From Novosphingobium sp. FKTRR1 (GTDB taxonomy: Bacteria; Pseudomonadota; Alphaproteobacteria; Sphingomonadales; Sphingomonadaceae): DNA of 64,000 nt. Positions 45,785-53,952 of the stretch are shown here, piece by piece (position 1 is the first letter of the stretch; the number at the start of each line of letters is the position of its first letter). The DNA lies in the NCBI RefSeq assembly GCF_020404405.1, contig NZ_JAIZDA010000004.1:248001-312000 (forward strand). The letters are read 5' to 3'. The notes under the pieces were generated by a model. It was not told the origin of the DNA, did not search any database, and was given only the letters and a program-made list of their open reading frames with translations. The translations under genes were made by a program, and so were the position numbers.

Positions 45785-46459
45785 ATGGCTTACCTGTCTC
45801 CCATCAACCCACGCAAACGGCTCGCATCGCTGGGCGCGGTCACCGCGCTCCACGGTGCGCTGGCGGTCGCGATCCTGACCGGTTTCGCCGGGGGCATCAT
45901 CAAGACTCAAGTGGATCGCACGCTACAGGCGCAGGACTACGCACTGCCGCTCGATCCTCCTTCGTCATTGCCGACAATGAAACCCGTTGATACGCGCCAG
46001 ACGCGCCAGCGCGATGATCGCGCTTTCGTCAGCAAGCCGTTGGAAAATCTTAGCGGGTCGGTGCCGACCATCGACATCGCGATCGACACCAGCGCCCTGC
46101 CGTTCGGTCCCGGTCCGGTTGTCGACCGGCCAGAGCCGATAACGCAACCAAAGGCTGCCTTCGTACCGCGCGCGGCCCGTCCGCTCAACGCGCCGGGGCG
46201 CTGGGTTTCCGCGTCCGATTATCCTACGAACGCGCTGCGGCGTGGGGAACAGGGGGTCACCGGGTTCACCCTGACCATCGGACCCGATGGGCGGGTGCGC
46301 GACTGCGCGATCACACGCTCGAGCGGTTCGGCCGATCTTGATGCGGCAACCTGCAACAAAATCGCCCAGCGCGCACAGTTCGCTCCGGCCAGCAACGAAA
46401 CCGGCGATGCGGTGGCCGGGCGCTACAGCAACGTGATCCGCTGGCAGATCCCCGAGTAA
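45785..46459 (+). CDS. TonB-like energy transducer
   Basis: A 224-residue protein with an N-terminal membrane anchor (about residues 16-38, ASLGAVTALHGALAVAILTG), a periplasmic linker with scattered prolines, and a C-terminal TonB domain (about residues 138-224: NALRRGEQGVTGFTLTIGPDGRV, CAITRSSGSADLDAATCN, IRWQIPE; quoted in parts). It would couple the proton-motive force to TonB-dependent receptors. ExbB/ExbD genes are not adjacent. The linker is shorter and less Pro-Lys-rich than in E. coli TonB. Start ATG 45785 follows GAGGAGAGGACGC. Confidence 0.87.
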   Translation: MAYLSPINPRKRLASLGAVTALHGALAVAILTGFAGGIIKTQVDRTLQAQDYALPLDPPSSLPTMKPVDTRQTRQRDDRAFVSKPLENLSGSVPTIDIAIDTSALPFGPGPVVDRPEPITQPKAAFVPRAARPLNAPGRWVSASDYPTNALRRGEQGVTGFTLTIGPDGRVRDCAITRSSGSADLDAATCNKIAQRAQFAPASNETGDAVAGRYSNVIRWQIPE

Positions 46460-46491
46460 ACCGGACACGCTGCCAGACACGCTGAACAATG

Positions 46492-46525
46492 GCACCGCTT
46501 CGGCCCATTCGGGTCGGGGCGGTGC
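46492..46525. terminator. Hairpin between the tonB-like gene and the regulator gene
   Basis: GCACCGC (46492-46498) pairs with GCGGTGC (46519-46525), with a further inner CGGCCC/GGGTCG-type pairing. It lies between two convergent genes, 33 bp after the TonB-like stop. A 9-base direct repeat GACACGCTG precedes it. No T-tract. Confidence 0.5.
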
Positions 46526-46560
46526 AGCGGCAACTGCCTGATGACAGCGCTTGGGCGCTA

Positions 46561-47985
46561 TCAGGCGGCGCTTTCGATGCCCAGTTCGCTCAGCTTGCGG
46601 TACAGCGTCGAACGGCCGATCCCGAGCCTGCGGGCGACTTCGGTCATGCGGCCGCGATAATGGCCGATGGCAAGGCGGATGACGTCGGCCTCGATGTCTT
46701 CAAGCGGGCGCAAGTTGCCGTCGGCGGTGTACAACGTCACGCCCGCACCTTCGCTGATCATCGGGGCGATGCGCGGAGCTTCGCCGACCATCGTCGAAAG
46801 ATTGGGGAAATCCTGCGCGGTCAGCACTTCACCGTCGCAGAACACGGCGGCGCGGAACAGCGTGGCCTGCAACTGGCGGACATTGCCCGGCCAGTCGTAA
46901 GCGGCGAGAAGCGACAGCGCGCCATCGCTGATACCCAGCGGTCGCAGGCCCGGCTGCTCACCGATGCGAGCGAGGAAATAGCGGGTGAGCGCCGGAATAT
47001 CGGCGGCGCGGTTGCGCAGCGCGGGGACCAGCACTTGCGCCCCGACCGTCAGGATATCGAGCAAGGTCTGGTCGAACAGGCCTGCAGCGGTCAGGTCGCG
47101 CAAGTTGGCGTTGCTGCACACGATCACCCGCACATCGAGCCGGAACGAATGGCGCGCGCCGATCGGCTGCACGTCGCCGCGCGACAGGAACTGCGCGAGC
47201 CGCTCCTGCACCGGCTGGGCCAAGCGGTCGATCTCGTCGATCACCAGCGTGCCCATGTCGGCTTGCTGCAAGGCGCCGACATGACGTTCGAAAGCACCCG
47301 GAAATGCACCCTTTTCGTGCCCGAACAGCACCGATTCGATCTGGTTTGCGGGGATTCCGCCCGCATTGACGATGCGCAACGGGGACTTTGCGCGCGGACT
47401 GGCCGCATGCATCGCGCGCACCAGCATCTCTTTCCCGGTACCGGTCTCGCCTTCGATCAGCACGGTTGCCTGCGTCCGCGCGGCCTTTGCGGCAACGGCC
47501 AGTGCGGCGCGAAAGGCGGGTGCGGCGCCGATCATCGAATCGAAATCGAGCGTGGCACCGAGCTTTTCGGTCAGCGGCTGCAATTCGTCATTCGGCGTTT
47601 CGCGGGTGGTTGCTGCGCGCAAGGCTTGCAACAGGCGATCGGGCGCAACCGGCTTGATCAGGTAATCCGTAGCCCCGGCGCGCATCGCTTCCACCGCGAG
47701 CAGAGGCGAGGAACTGGCGGTCAGCATGAGGATCGGCAGCGCGGGGCGGCGGGCTTTCAACTCGGCGATCAGGCTGCAGGCTTCATCGCCCGGCACCCAC
47801 TGATCAAGGATGATCGCGCCCAACTGCATGCCCTGACGCGTGCCAAGCGTGGCGATGGCGGTCTCCGAATCCCTGACCACCAGCGTGCGCCAGCCTTCGC
47901 GTGCGGCAAGCGCGGTGATCAACCGGCTTTGCGCCGGTTCATCGTCGATCAGCATCAATACGCGGTCTTCAGGCTCTGCCATCAT
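46561..47985 (-). CDS. NtrC-family response regulator with a degenerate sigma-54 activator domain
   Basis: A 474-residue protein: receiver domain (acidic pair DD at residues 14-15, phosphoacceptor Asp61 in IILDQW, Lys111), AAA+ domain (Walker A GETGTGKE, residues 179-186; Walker B TLVIDEI), and a C-terminal Fis-type helix-turn-helix (MTEVARRLGIGRSTLYRKL). The sigma-54 contact loop GAFTGA is GAFPGA (residues 226-231). The usual FRxDLYYRL arginine-finger segment is FDQTLLDIL, without arginines. It may therefore act without sigma-54, as HupR-like proteins do. No histidine kinase gene is adjacent. It is divergent from the cox IV-like and pnt genes. Confidence 0.9.
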   Translation of the reverse strand: MMAEPEDRVLMLIDDEPAQSRLITALAAREGWRTLVVRDSETAIATLGTRQGMQLGAIILDQWVPGDEACSLIAELKARRPALPILMLTASSSPLLAVEAMRAGATDYLIKPVAPDRLLQALRAATTRETPNDELQPLTEKLGATLDFDSMIGAAPAFRAALAVAAKAARTQATVLIEGETGTGKEMLVRAMHAASPRAKSPLRIVNAGGIPANQIESVLFGHEKGAFPGAFERHVGALQQADMGTLVIDEIDRLAQPVQERLAQFLSRGDVQPIGARHSFRLDVRVIVCSNANLRDLTAAGLFDQTLLDILTVGAQVLVPALRNRAADIPALTRYFLARIGEQPGLRPLGISDGALSLLAAYDWPGNVRQLQATLFRAAVFCDGEVLTAQDFPNLSTMVGEAPRIAPMISEGAGVTLYTADGNLRPLEDIEADVIRLAIGHYRGRMTEVARRLGIGRSTLYRKLSELGIESAA

Positions 47986-48013
47986 GTCCCCGAAAGGTTC
48001 CGATCACCCGGTA

Positions 48014-48042
48014 TTTTGATCAGGGCCGGTCTTTTGATCAGG
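48014..48042. repeat. Direct repeat of TTTTGATCAGG, 18-bp period
   Basis: TTTTGATCAGG occurs at 48014-48024 and 48032-48042, in the gap between the NtrC-like regulator (start 47985, minus) and the cox IV-like/pnt genes (plus). Each copy contains the TGATCA palindrome. It could be a binding site for a divergent regulator, perhaps autoregulatory. Confidence 0.5.
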
Positions 48043-48186
48043 TCACTTCGTAGCCTATCCAGGTAAAAAGCCAATTAAGCCGATCACTGGACCTTGGCAC
48101 TTGAGCGATGAACAGGTGGCAGCTAGAGCTTGGAGGAATTTGGGTGTCATGCGCCTGAACGTCACCAAGCCAGGGGAATGGACAAA

Positions 48187-48309
48187 ATGGGTTCTGTCAA
48201 CAACATCAAGGCCGCACGCGAAACCTACGAAGGCTTCATCGGCCTGATCAAGGTTTCGGTTCCGGTGATCATCGCGATCGTCGCTTTCGTCATTTATATC
48301 ATACAATAA
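48187..48309 (+). CDS. aa3-type cytochrome c oxidase subunit IV-like microprotein
   Basis: A 40-residue protein, too short for usual gene finders. It reads MGSVNNIKAARETYEGFIG at the start, then one hydrophobic helix (about residues 20-40) to the stop. KAARETYEGF followed by a single transmembrane helix is the pattern of the bacterial aa3-type oxidase subunit IV family (COX4_pro_2). The ATG at 48187 is preferred because AGGGGA lies 9 bases upstream; an ATG at 48178 would add MDK. It sits 14 bp before pntAA, far from any oxidase subunit genes in this window. Confidence 0.8.
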   Translation: MGSVNNIKAARETYEGFIGLIKVSVPVIIAIVAFVIYIIQ

Positions 48310-48323
48310 AAGGGCAATCGCGG

Positions 48324-49448
48324 GTGGCAACAACGATCAGCGTCCTTCGTGAAAGGGCCGACGGGGAGAGCAGGGTCGCGGCAACGCCCGAAACGGTGAA
48401 GAAGTTCACCGCGCTTGGCGCGAAGGTCGTGATCGAAAGCGGGGCCGGACTTGCCGCCTCCATCGCCGATGCGGACTATCAGGCCACCGGCGCCGAAATC
48501 CGCAGCGAAGGCGTGGTGAATGGTGCCGACATCGTGCTGGGCGTGCAGGGGCCGGAAGGCGACTTGCTGGCCGGTGCCAACCCCGGTGCCTGGATCGTTG
48601 CCAGCCTTGACCCCTTCACCCGGCGCGACCGGGTCGATGCTTATGCCGCCGCCGGGTTTGAGGCGCTGGCCATGGAGTTCATGCCGCGCATCACCCGCGC
48701 GCAAAGCATGGACATCCTGTCGAGCCAGTCCAACCTGGCCGGTTACAAGGCGGTGATCGAGGCGGCGGGCGCCTATGGTCGCGCCTTCCCGATGATGATG
48801 ACCGCCGCCGGCACGATCAGCGCCGCGCGCGTGTTCGTGATGGGCGTCGGTGTGGCGGGGCTTCAGGCCATCGCCACCGCGCGACGGCTGGGCGCGCAAG
48901 TTTCGGCCACCGACGTGCGCTCTGCCACAAAGGAGCAGATCCAGTCGCTCGGCGCCAAGCCGATCTTCGTGGAAAGCGTCGCCGGTATCGAGGGCGAAGG
49001 CGCCGGCGGCTATGCCACCGAAATGAGCGCCGAATACCAGCAGGCCCAGGCCGAACTGGTATCCAGCCACATCGCCAAGCAGGATATCGTCATCACGACC
49101 GCGCTGATCCCCGGCCGCGCCGCGCCCCGGCTGGTCACCGATGCGCAGATCGCCAGCATGAAGCCCGGCTCGGTCATCTTCGACCTTGCCGTGGCGCAGG
49201 GCGGCAACGTCGAAGGCTCGGTGCCCGATCAGGTCGTGGTCAAGCACGGCGTCAAGATCATCGGCTTTTCCAACACTCCGACGCATCTGGCCGCAGACGC
49301 CTCGGCACTGTTCAGCCGCAACCTCTACAACTTCCTCTCCGCGTTCTGGGACAAGGAGCAGGGCAAGCCGGTGCTCGATGAGGAAATCGGCAACGCCATC
49401 CGCCTTACTCAGGGCGGGCAGGTAGTGAACCCCAGATTGCTGGGTTGA
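48324..49448 (+). CDS. pntAA: NAD(P) transhydrogenase subunit alpha part 1 (NAD-binding domain I)
   Basis: The NAD(H)-binding subunit of the proton-translocating transhydrogenase, 374 residues, split from the membrane part as in Rhodospirillum. VLRERADGESRVAATPETVKK (in part), LSSQSNLAGYKAVIEAA, the Rossmann GVGVAGLQAIATARRLGA and the RSATKEQIQSLGA region are typical of domain I and of alanine dehydrogenase relatives. The start is GTG 48324. The enzyme uses the proton gradient to drive hydride transfer from NADH to NADP+. First of three pnt genes. Confidence 0.95.
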   Translation: MATTISVLRERADGESRVAATPETVKKFTALGAKVVIESGAGLAASIADADYQATGAEIRSEGVVNGADIVLGVQGPEGDLLAGANPGAWIVASLDPFTRRDRVDAYAAAGFEALAMEFMPRITRAQSMDILSSQSNLAGYKAVIEAAGAYGRAFPMMMTAAGTISAARVFVMGVGVAGLQAIATARRLGAQVSATDVRSATKEQIQSLGAKPIFVESVAGIEGEGAGGYATEMSAEYQQAQAELVSSHIAKQDIVITTALIPGRAAPRLVTDAQIASMKPGSVIFDLAVAQGGNVEGSVPDQVVVKHGVKIIGFSNTPTHLAADASALFSRNLYNFLSAFWDKEQGKPVLDEEIGNAIRLTQGGQVVNPRLLG

Positions 49449-49500
49449 ACGCGTACAATCTCCCCCTTGGGGTGAGACTCTGTTGGAGTCACTTGCTGAT

Positions 49501-49785
49501 ATGGACTTCATTTCAATCCTGAGCGTGTTCGTGATGGCCTGCTTCGTGGGGTATTACGTTGTCTGGTCGGTGACCCCGGCCTTGCACACCCCGCTGATGG
49601 CGGTGACCAATGCGATTTCCTCGGTCATCGTGGTCGGGGCGCTGGTCGCTGCGGCGGCTGAGGGTTCGGCGGTGTCCAAGTGGCTGGGCCTTGGCGCGGT
49701 GGTGCTGGCTTCGGTCAACATCTTCGGCGGCTTTGCCGTGACCGAGCGCATGCTGGCGATGTACAAGAAGAAGGAGAAGAAGTGA
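49501..49785 (+). CDS. pntAB: NAD(P) transhydrogenase subunit alpha part 2 (membrane)
   Basis: A 94-residue subunit with three membrane segments (about residues 4-22, 32-52 and 60-82) and a Lys-rich end. HTPLMAVTNAISSVIVVGA is the conserved signature of this part of domain II. The ATG at 49501 is chosen over an in-frame TTG at 49483. The stop overlaps the pntB start (TGATG), so synthesis is coupled. Two GANTC words lie in the short gap before it. Confidence 0.95.
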   Translation: MDFISILSVFVMACFVGYYVVWSVTPALHTPLMAVTNAISSVIVVGALVAAAAEGSAVSKWLGLGAVVLASVNIFGGFAVTERMLAMYKKKEKK

Positions 49786-51215
49786 TGGAACAGGTCATCT
49801 CTCCTTCCTTGTCGCCTCCTGCGTGGGTCGGTCTGGCCTATCTGATCGCCGGTGTGCTGTTCATCCTGGCGCTGCGCGGGCTTTCCAGCCCCGCAACGTC
49901 ACGCGCAGGCAACCGTTACGGCATGATCGGCATGACCATCGCGATGGTCACCACGCTGGTCACGCACGGCATTGCCAGCTTGCCTGAAATCGCAGGCGCC
50001 ATCGCGATCGGCGGCGGTGTGGGCTTCATCACCGCGCGCAAGATCAAGATGACCGACATGCCGCAACTGGTGGCGGCATTCCACTCGCTGGTGGGCCTTG
50101 CAGCCGTGCTGGTCGGCCTTGCCGCCTATCTGAACCCGGTGGCGTTCGGCATCACCGGCGCCGATGGCTTGATCGAGCCGCAGAGTCGGATCGAGATGGG
50201 TCTTGGCATCGCCATCGGGGCGATCACGTTCTCGGGCTCGGTCATCGCCTTCCTCAAGCTGGCGGGCAAGATGAGTGGCTCGCCGATCCTGCTGCCCGGC
50301 CGCCACGTGCTCAATCTGGGCACATTGGTCGCGATCATCGGACTGGTCGGCTATTTCACGCAGGATGAAAGCCAGTGGGTGATCGCCACGATCACGGTGC
50401 TGAGTTTCATCATCGGCTTCCTGCTGATCATCCCGATCGGCGGCGCGGACATGCCGGTGGTCGTCTCGATGCTCAACTCGTATTCGGGCTGGGCAGCGGC
50501 GGCGATGGGCTTCACGTTGCACAACACCGCGATGATCATCACAGGCGCGCTCGTGGGCTCATCAGGCGCGATCTTGTCCTACATCATGTGCAAGGCGATG
50601 AATCGCGGGTTCCTGTCGGTGATCGCGGGTGGCTTTGGAGCCGATGCTGGCCCGGCCAGCGGCGGTCCGGCCAAGGAGCAGCGCCCGTGGAAGCGCGGGT
50701 CTGCCGAGGACGCGGCCTACATCATGAAGGAAGCCGAAACCGTCATCATCATCCCCGGCTACGGCATGGCGGTGTCTCAGGCGCAGCACGTGCTGCGCGA
50801 GATGGGCGACCAGCTCAAGAAGGCGGGCGTCAACGTCAAGTACGCGATCCATCCCGTCGCGGGCCGGATGCCCGGTCACATGAACGTGCTGCTGGCCGAA
50901 GCCAACGTGCCCTATGACGAAGTGTTCGAGCTGGAGGACATCAACGGCGAGTTCGCGCAAGCCGACGTGGCCTTCATCATCGGCGCCAACGACGTGGTCA
51001 ACCCGGCGGCCAAGACCGACAAGTCCAGCTCGATCTATGGCATGCCGGTGTTCGACGTCGAAAAGGCCAAGACGATTTTCTTCGTCAAGCGCTCGATGGG
51101 CGGGGTCGGCTATGCCGGGGTCGACAACGACGTGTTCTACATGGACCAGACGATGATGCTGCTCGCCGACGCCAAGAAGATGGTCGAGGACATCATCAAG
51201 GCCCTGGCGCATTGA
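49785..51215 (+). CDS. pntB: NAD(P) transhydrogenase subunit beta
   Basis: The 476-residue beta subunit: eight or nine membrane segments of domain II (residues 1 to about 270) with conserved polar residues in NSYSGWAAAAMGFTL, then the NADP(H)-binding domain III (about residues 300-476) with IIPGYGMAVSQAQH, HPVAGRMPGHMNVLLAEANV (in part), and GANDVVNPAA. Domain III sits on top of the membrane part and drives proton transfer. A hairpin terminator follows the stop. It completes pntAA-pntAB-pntB. Confidence 0.97.
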   Translation: MEQVISPSLSPPAWVGLAYLIAGVLFILALRGLSSPATSRAGNRYGMIGMTIAMVTTLVTHGIASLPEIAGAIAIGGGVGFITARKIKMTDMPQLVAAFHSLVGLAAVLVGLAAYLNPVAFGITGADGLIEPQSRIEMGLGIAIGAITFSGSVIAFLKLAGKMSGSPILLPGRHVLNLGTLVAIIGLVGYFTQDESQWVIATITVLSFIIGFLLIIPIGGADMPVVVSMLNSYSGWAAAAMGFTLHNTAMIITGALVGSSGAILSYIMCKAMNRGFLSVIAGGFGADAGPASGGPAKEQRPWKRGSAEDAAYIMKEAETVIIIPGYGMAVSQAQHVLREMGDQLKKAGVNVKYAIHPVAGRMPGHMNVLLAEANVPYDEVFELEDINGEFAQADVAFIIGANDVVNPAAKTDKSSSIYGMPVFDVEKAKTIFFVKRSMGGVGYAGVDNDVFYMDQTMMLLADAKKMVEDIIKALAH

Positions 51216-51249
51216 TCGGGCCGTACTGATTGGTTGATGCATCAGAGTG

Positions 51250-51276
51250 GCGGGCCTGCGCTGGACGTAGGCCCGC
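51250..51276 (+). terminator. Hairpin after pntB
   Basis: GCGGGCCT (51250-51257) pairs with AGGCCCGC (51269-51276), with further inner pairing that includes one G-U. It lies 34 bp after the pntB stop. It is followed by AGCTTGCC, so the U-tract is lacking. Confidence 0.5.
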
Positions 51277-51324
51277 AGCTTGCCTAAGGATTCACCGTGA
51301 AGGAGGGGCCACAGACGCCCCCGG

Positions 51325-52047
51325 ATGGAGAATCGGCACTTGCGCAAGATCGGCCTTATCGGCGGGATGAGCTGGGTTTCGACCCGCACCTATTACGAGA
51401 CCATCAACCGCAAGGTTCAGGCGCGCACGACCCCGCTCACCAGCGCGCCCTTGCTGATCGAGAGTCTGGACTTCGCACCGCTCTCGCGTCTGTCGAGCGC
51501 TGAGGAATGGGATCATGCGGCCGGGGTACTGGTCGATTCCGCGCGGCGACTGGAAACGGCGGGTGCCACTGCCCTGCTGATCGGTGCCAATTCCATGCAC
51601 AAGGTCTATGATCGCGTTGCCGACGCGGTGGCCATTCCGGTTATCCACATTGCCGATGTGGTGGGGAGGCGGCTTGAGGCCGACGGGATCAAGACGGTCG
51701 CGCTGATCGGATCGCGCAACGTCGTGGTCGAAGGCTTCTATCGCAAGCGCTTGGTGGCCCACGGCGTCACGCTGTTGCCCCCGGCGATGGAATATGTCGA
51801 GGAAACCGATCGCATCATCTACGAAGAATTGATGCAGGGAAGGCCGACGCGCGCGGCGGAGCGCACTTTCCGCACCATGATGACCACGTTCGGACAAGCC
51901 GGCGCGCAGGCGGTGGTGCTGGGCTGCACCGAACTGGACATGGTGATCGACGTCGATGCCACGGTGCTGCCGGTCTATGACGGCACTGCGATCCATGCCG
52001 ACGCGGCGGTGGACTGGATATTGGGCGACGGGGTGCCGGGCGCCTGA
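51325..52047 (+). CDS. Aspartate/glutamate racemase-family protein with one catalytic cysteine missing
   Basis: A 240-residue member of the Asp/Glu/hydantoin racemase superfamily. IGLIGGMSWVSTRTYYE at the N-terminus and VVLGCTELDMVI (about residues 194-205) are typical and include one catalytic Cys. The other site, normally CxNTMH, here reads IGANSMH (about residues 87-93), so the first cysteine is replaced. Homologues with one cysteine may act on other substrates or in one direction. Start ATG 51325 follows pntB by 110 bp. dgt begins 2 bp after its stop, so they are co-transcribed. Confidence 0.85.
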   Translation: MENRHLRKIGLIGGMSWVSTRTYYETINRKVQARTTPLTSAPLLIESLDFAPLSRLSSAEEWDHAAGVLVDSARRLETAGATALLIGANSMHKVYDRVADAVAIPVIHIADVVGRRLEADGIKTVALIGSRNVVVEGFYRKRLVAHGVTLLPPAMEYVEETDRIIYEELMQGRPTRAAERTFRTMMTTFGQAGAQAVVLGCTELDMVIDVDATVLPVYDGTAIHADAAVDWILGDGVPGA

Positions 52048-52048
52048 C

Positions 52049-53215
52049 ATGGAACGCGCTTCCTATGCGAGCGATCCCGCACGCTCGCGGGGGCGCGAGT
52101 TCGCGCTTGAACACCAGACCGCACGCGGTCCGCGTAGCGACTTCCAGCGCGATCGCGACCGGATCATCCATTCGATCGCGTTTCGGCGGCTGCGCCACAA
52201 GACGCAGGTGTTCATTGCGCCCGATGGCGATCACTATCGCGTAAGGCTGACGCACAGTCTGGAGGTGGCGCAGATCGGCCGGGTCATTGCCCGTGCGCTG
52301 GGTCTGGACGAAGACCTGACCGAAGCGCTGTGCCTGGCGCACGATATCGGCCACCCGCCCTTTGGCCATGCCGGTGAGGATGCGCTTGAACAGGCGATGG
52401 ACGGGCACGGCGGGTTCGATCACAACGCCAACACCCTGCGCGTGCTGATGCGCAAGGAAAGCCCCTATTGCGAGCATCTGGGGTTGAATCTGAGCTGGGA
52501 GATGCTCGAAGGGCTGGCCAAGCACAACGGGCCGGTGGCGAACGCACCCTGGGCGCTGGCCGAACTTGACGCGGGCTTTCCGCTCGATCTGGCAAGCCAC
52601 GCTTCGCTTGAGGCGCAAGTGGCGGCGATTTCCGATGACATTGCCTACGACAATCACGACATCGACGATGGCCTGCGCGCAGGCTTCCTGTCGCTTGAGG
52701 ACTTGCTGGAACTTCCTTCGCTTGAGGCGCAATGGCGGCCGATCGTCGAGCGCTTTCCGGGAGTGGCCGCCGAACGGTTGCACGGCGAGCTGGTGCGCGG
52801 GCAGATCGGGCGGATGGTCAACGACGTGATCGCCGAGACCCGCCGCCGCGTGGCGGAGAGCGGCGTGCGCACGGTCGAGGACGTGCGCGCCGTCGGACGG
52901 GTGCTATGCGGCTTTTCCGATGAATTGCGGGCCGAGGAGCGCGCGCTCAAGCGCTTCATGTACCAGCGGCTGTACTATCATCCCGAACAAATGGCGGCGG
53001 CGGAGCAGGCGACAAAAGTGATCGCGGCGCTGTTCGATGCCTATCGCGCCGATCCGGCAGCCTTGCCGCCGCGCTGGCTGGCCGAACTGCCCGAGGCCGA
53101 ACCCCAACGCAGCCGTCATATCGCCGATTTCATTGCCGGGATGACCGATCGCTATGCGATGGACTGCTATGCCCGTCTGTTCGGGGTGGTGCCGGAGGGT
53201 TTGCGCAATGTCTGA
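52049..53215 (+). CDS. dgt: Deoxyguanosinetriphosphate triphosphohydrolase-like protein
   Basis: An HD-domain dNTP triphosphohydrolase of 388 residues. HKTQVFIAPDGDHYRVRLTHSLEVAQI (in part) and the metal-binding AHDIGHPPFGHAGE (about residues 102-115) are diagnostic, with the later ISDDIAYDNHDIDDG (about residues 195-209) completing the HD site. It hydrolyses dNTPs to nucleosides and triphosphate and so tunes nucleotide pools. The length matches the type-2 subfamily, shorter than E. coli Dgt. Start ATG 52049, 2 bp after the racemase stop; the end overlaps the next gene by 8 bp. Confidence 0.93.
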   Translation: MERASYASDPARSRGREFALEHQTARGPRSDFQRDRDRIIHSIAFRRLRHKTQVFIAPDGDHYRVRLTHSLEVAQIGRVIARALGLDEDLTEALCLAHDIGHPPFGHAGEDALEQAMDGHGGFDHNANTLRVLMRKESPYCEHLGLNLSWEMLEGLAKHNGPVANAPWALAELDAGFPLDLASHASLEAQVAAISDDIAYDNHDIDDGLRAGFLSLEDLLELPSLEAQWRPIVERFPGVAAERLHGELVRGQIGRMVNDVIAETRRRVAESGVRTVEDVRAVGRVLCGFSDELRAEERALKRFMYQRLYYHPEQMAAAEQATKVIAALFDAYRADPAALPPRWLAELPEAEPQRSRHIADFIAGMTDRYAMDCYARLFGVVPEGLRNV

Positions 53216-53918
53216 TTCCGCAATGTCTGGTGCTTCGGTCTTGCGCGTGTTGCTGGTGGGCGCGACCGGTCTGGTCGGACGCGCGGTGATTGACGCTTCG
53301 GTCAGTGATCCGCAGATCCGGGCCGCCAAGATGCGACTGGTCGCGCTGGCGCGGCGCGAAATCGCCTTGCCACAAGGCGCGCGGATGGAACTGGTGCTGG
53401 CCGATCCGCAAGGCTGGCCCGAGATGATCGCGCGGGTTGCGCCCGATGTGCTGGTGATCGCGTTGGGCACGACGATTGCGACGGTCGGGGGCGATCGCGA
53501 CGCCTTCCGCGCAGTCGATCATGACCTTGTGCTGACTTGCGCACGCGCGGCCCACGCGGGCGGTGTTCGTCATGCCATCGCCGTTTCGTCGGTCGGCGCT
53601 GACCCGGACTCGCGCAATTTCTACTTATCCGTCAAAGGTCAGACCGAGGTGGAACTGGCCCGGATCGGCTTTGCCCGGCTCGACATTCTTCGGCCCGGCA
53701 TGCTGCGCGGGCGCAGGGCAGGGCGCCTGCGCCCCGCCGAGCAAGTCGGACAGTGGCTCTCGCCCCTGATCGACCCGTTGCTGAAGGGCAAGTGGACGCG
53801 CTTCCGGTCTATCCGCGCTTCCGATCTGGCGCGGGTCATCCTCGATTTGACGCGCGCAAAACAACCCGGACTTTTCATCCACCACAGCTACGAATTCCGG
53901 GCAATCCTGCGGCGCTGA
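53208..53918 (+). CDS. NAD(P)-binding protein, atypical SDR (HTATIP2-like)
   Basis: A 236-residue protein with LLVGATGLVGRAVID (about residues 15-29) as the nucleotide-binding turn and AIAVSSVGADPDSRNFYLSVKGQTE (about residues 120-145, in part) giving Ser and Tyr-x-x-x-Lys-like residues (YLSVK). ILRPGMLRGRR then follows as in HTATIP2/TIP30-like atypical SDRs. The substrate is unknown. The start overlaps the dgt stop by 8 bp and has GGAGGG upstream, so it is the third gene of racemase-dgt-SDR. Confidence 0.83.
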   Translation: MSDSAMSGASVLRVLLVGATGLVGRAVIDASVSDPQIRAAKMRLVALARREIALPQGARMELVLADPQGWPEMIARVAPDVLVIALGTTIATVGGDRDAFRAVDHDLVLTCARAAHAGGVRHAIAVSSVGADPDSRNFYLSVKGQTEVELARIGFARLDILRPGMLRGRRAGRLRPAEQVGQWLSPLIDPLLKGKWTRFRSIRASDLARVILDLTRAKQPGLFIHHSYEFRAILRR

Positions 53919-53952
53919 CGCGAGACTTAAGGCAGCGACTTAAGGCAGAGTC

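Noticed and set aside
46489..48066. 525-residue plus-strand frame
   Set aside because: Antisense to the NtrC-like regulator; low-complexity Arg/His/Gln composition typical of a shadow frame.
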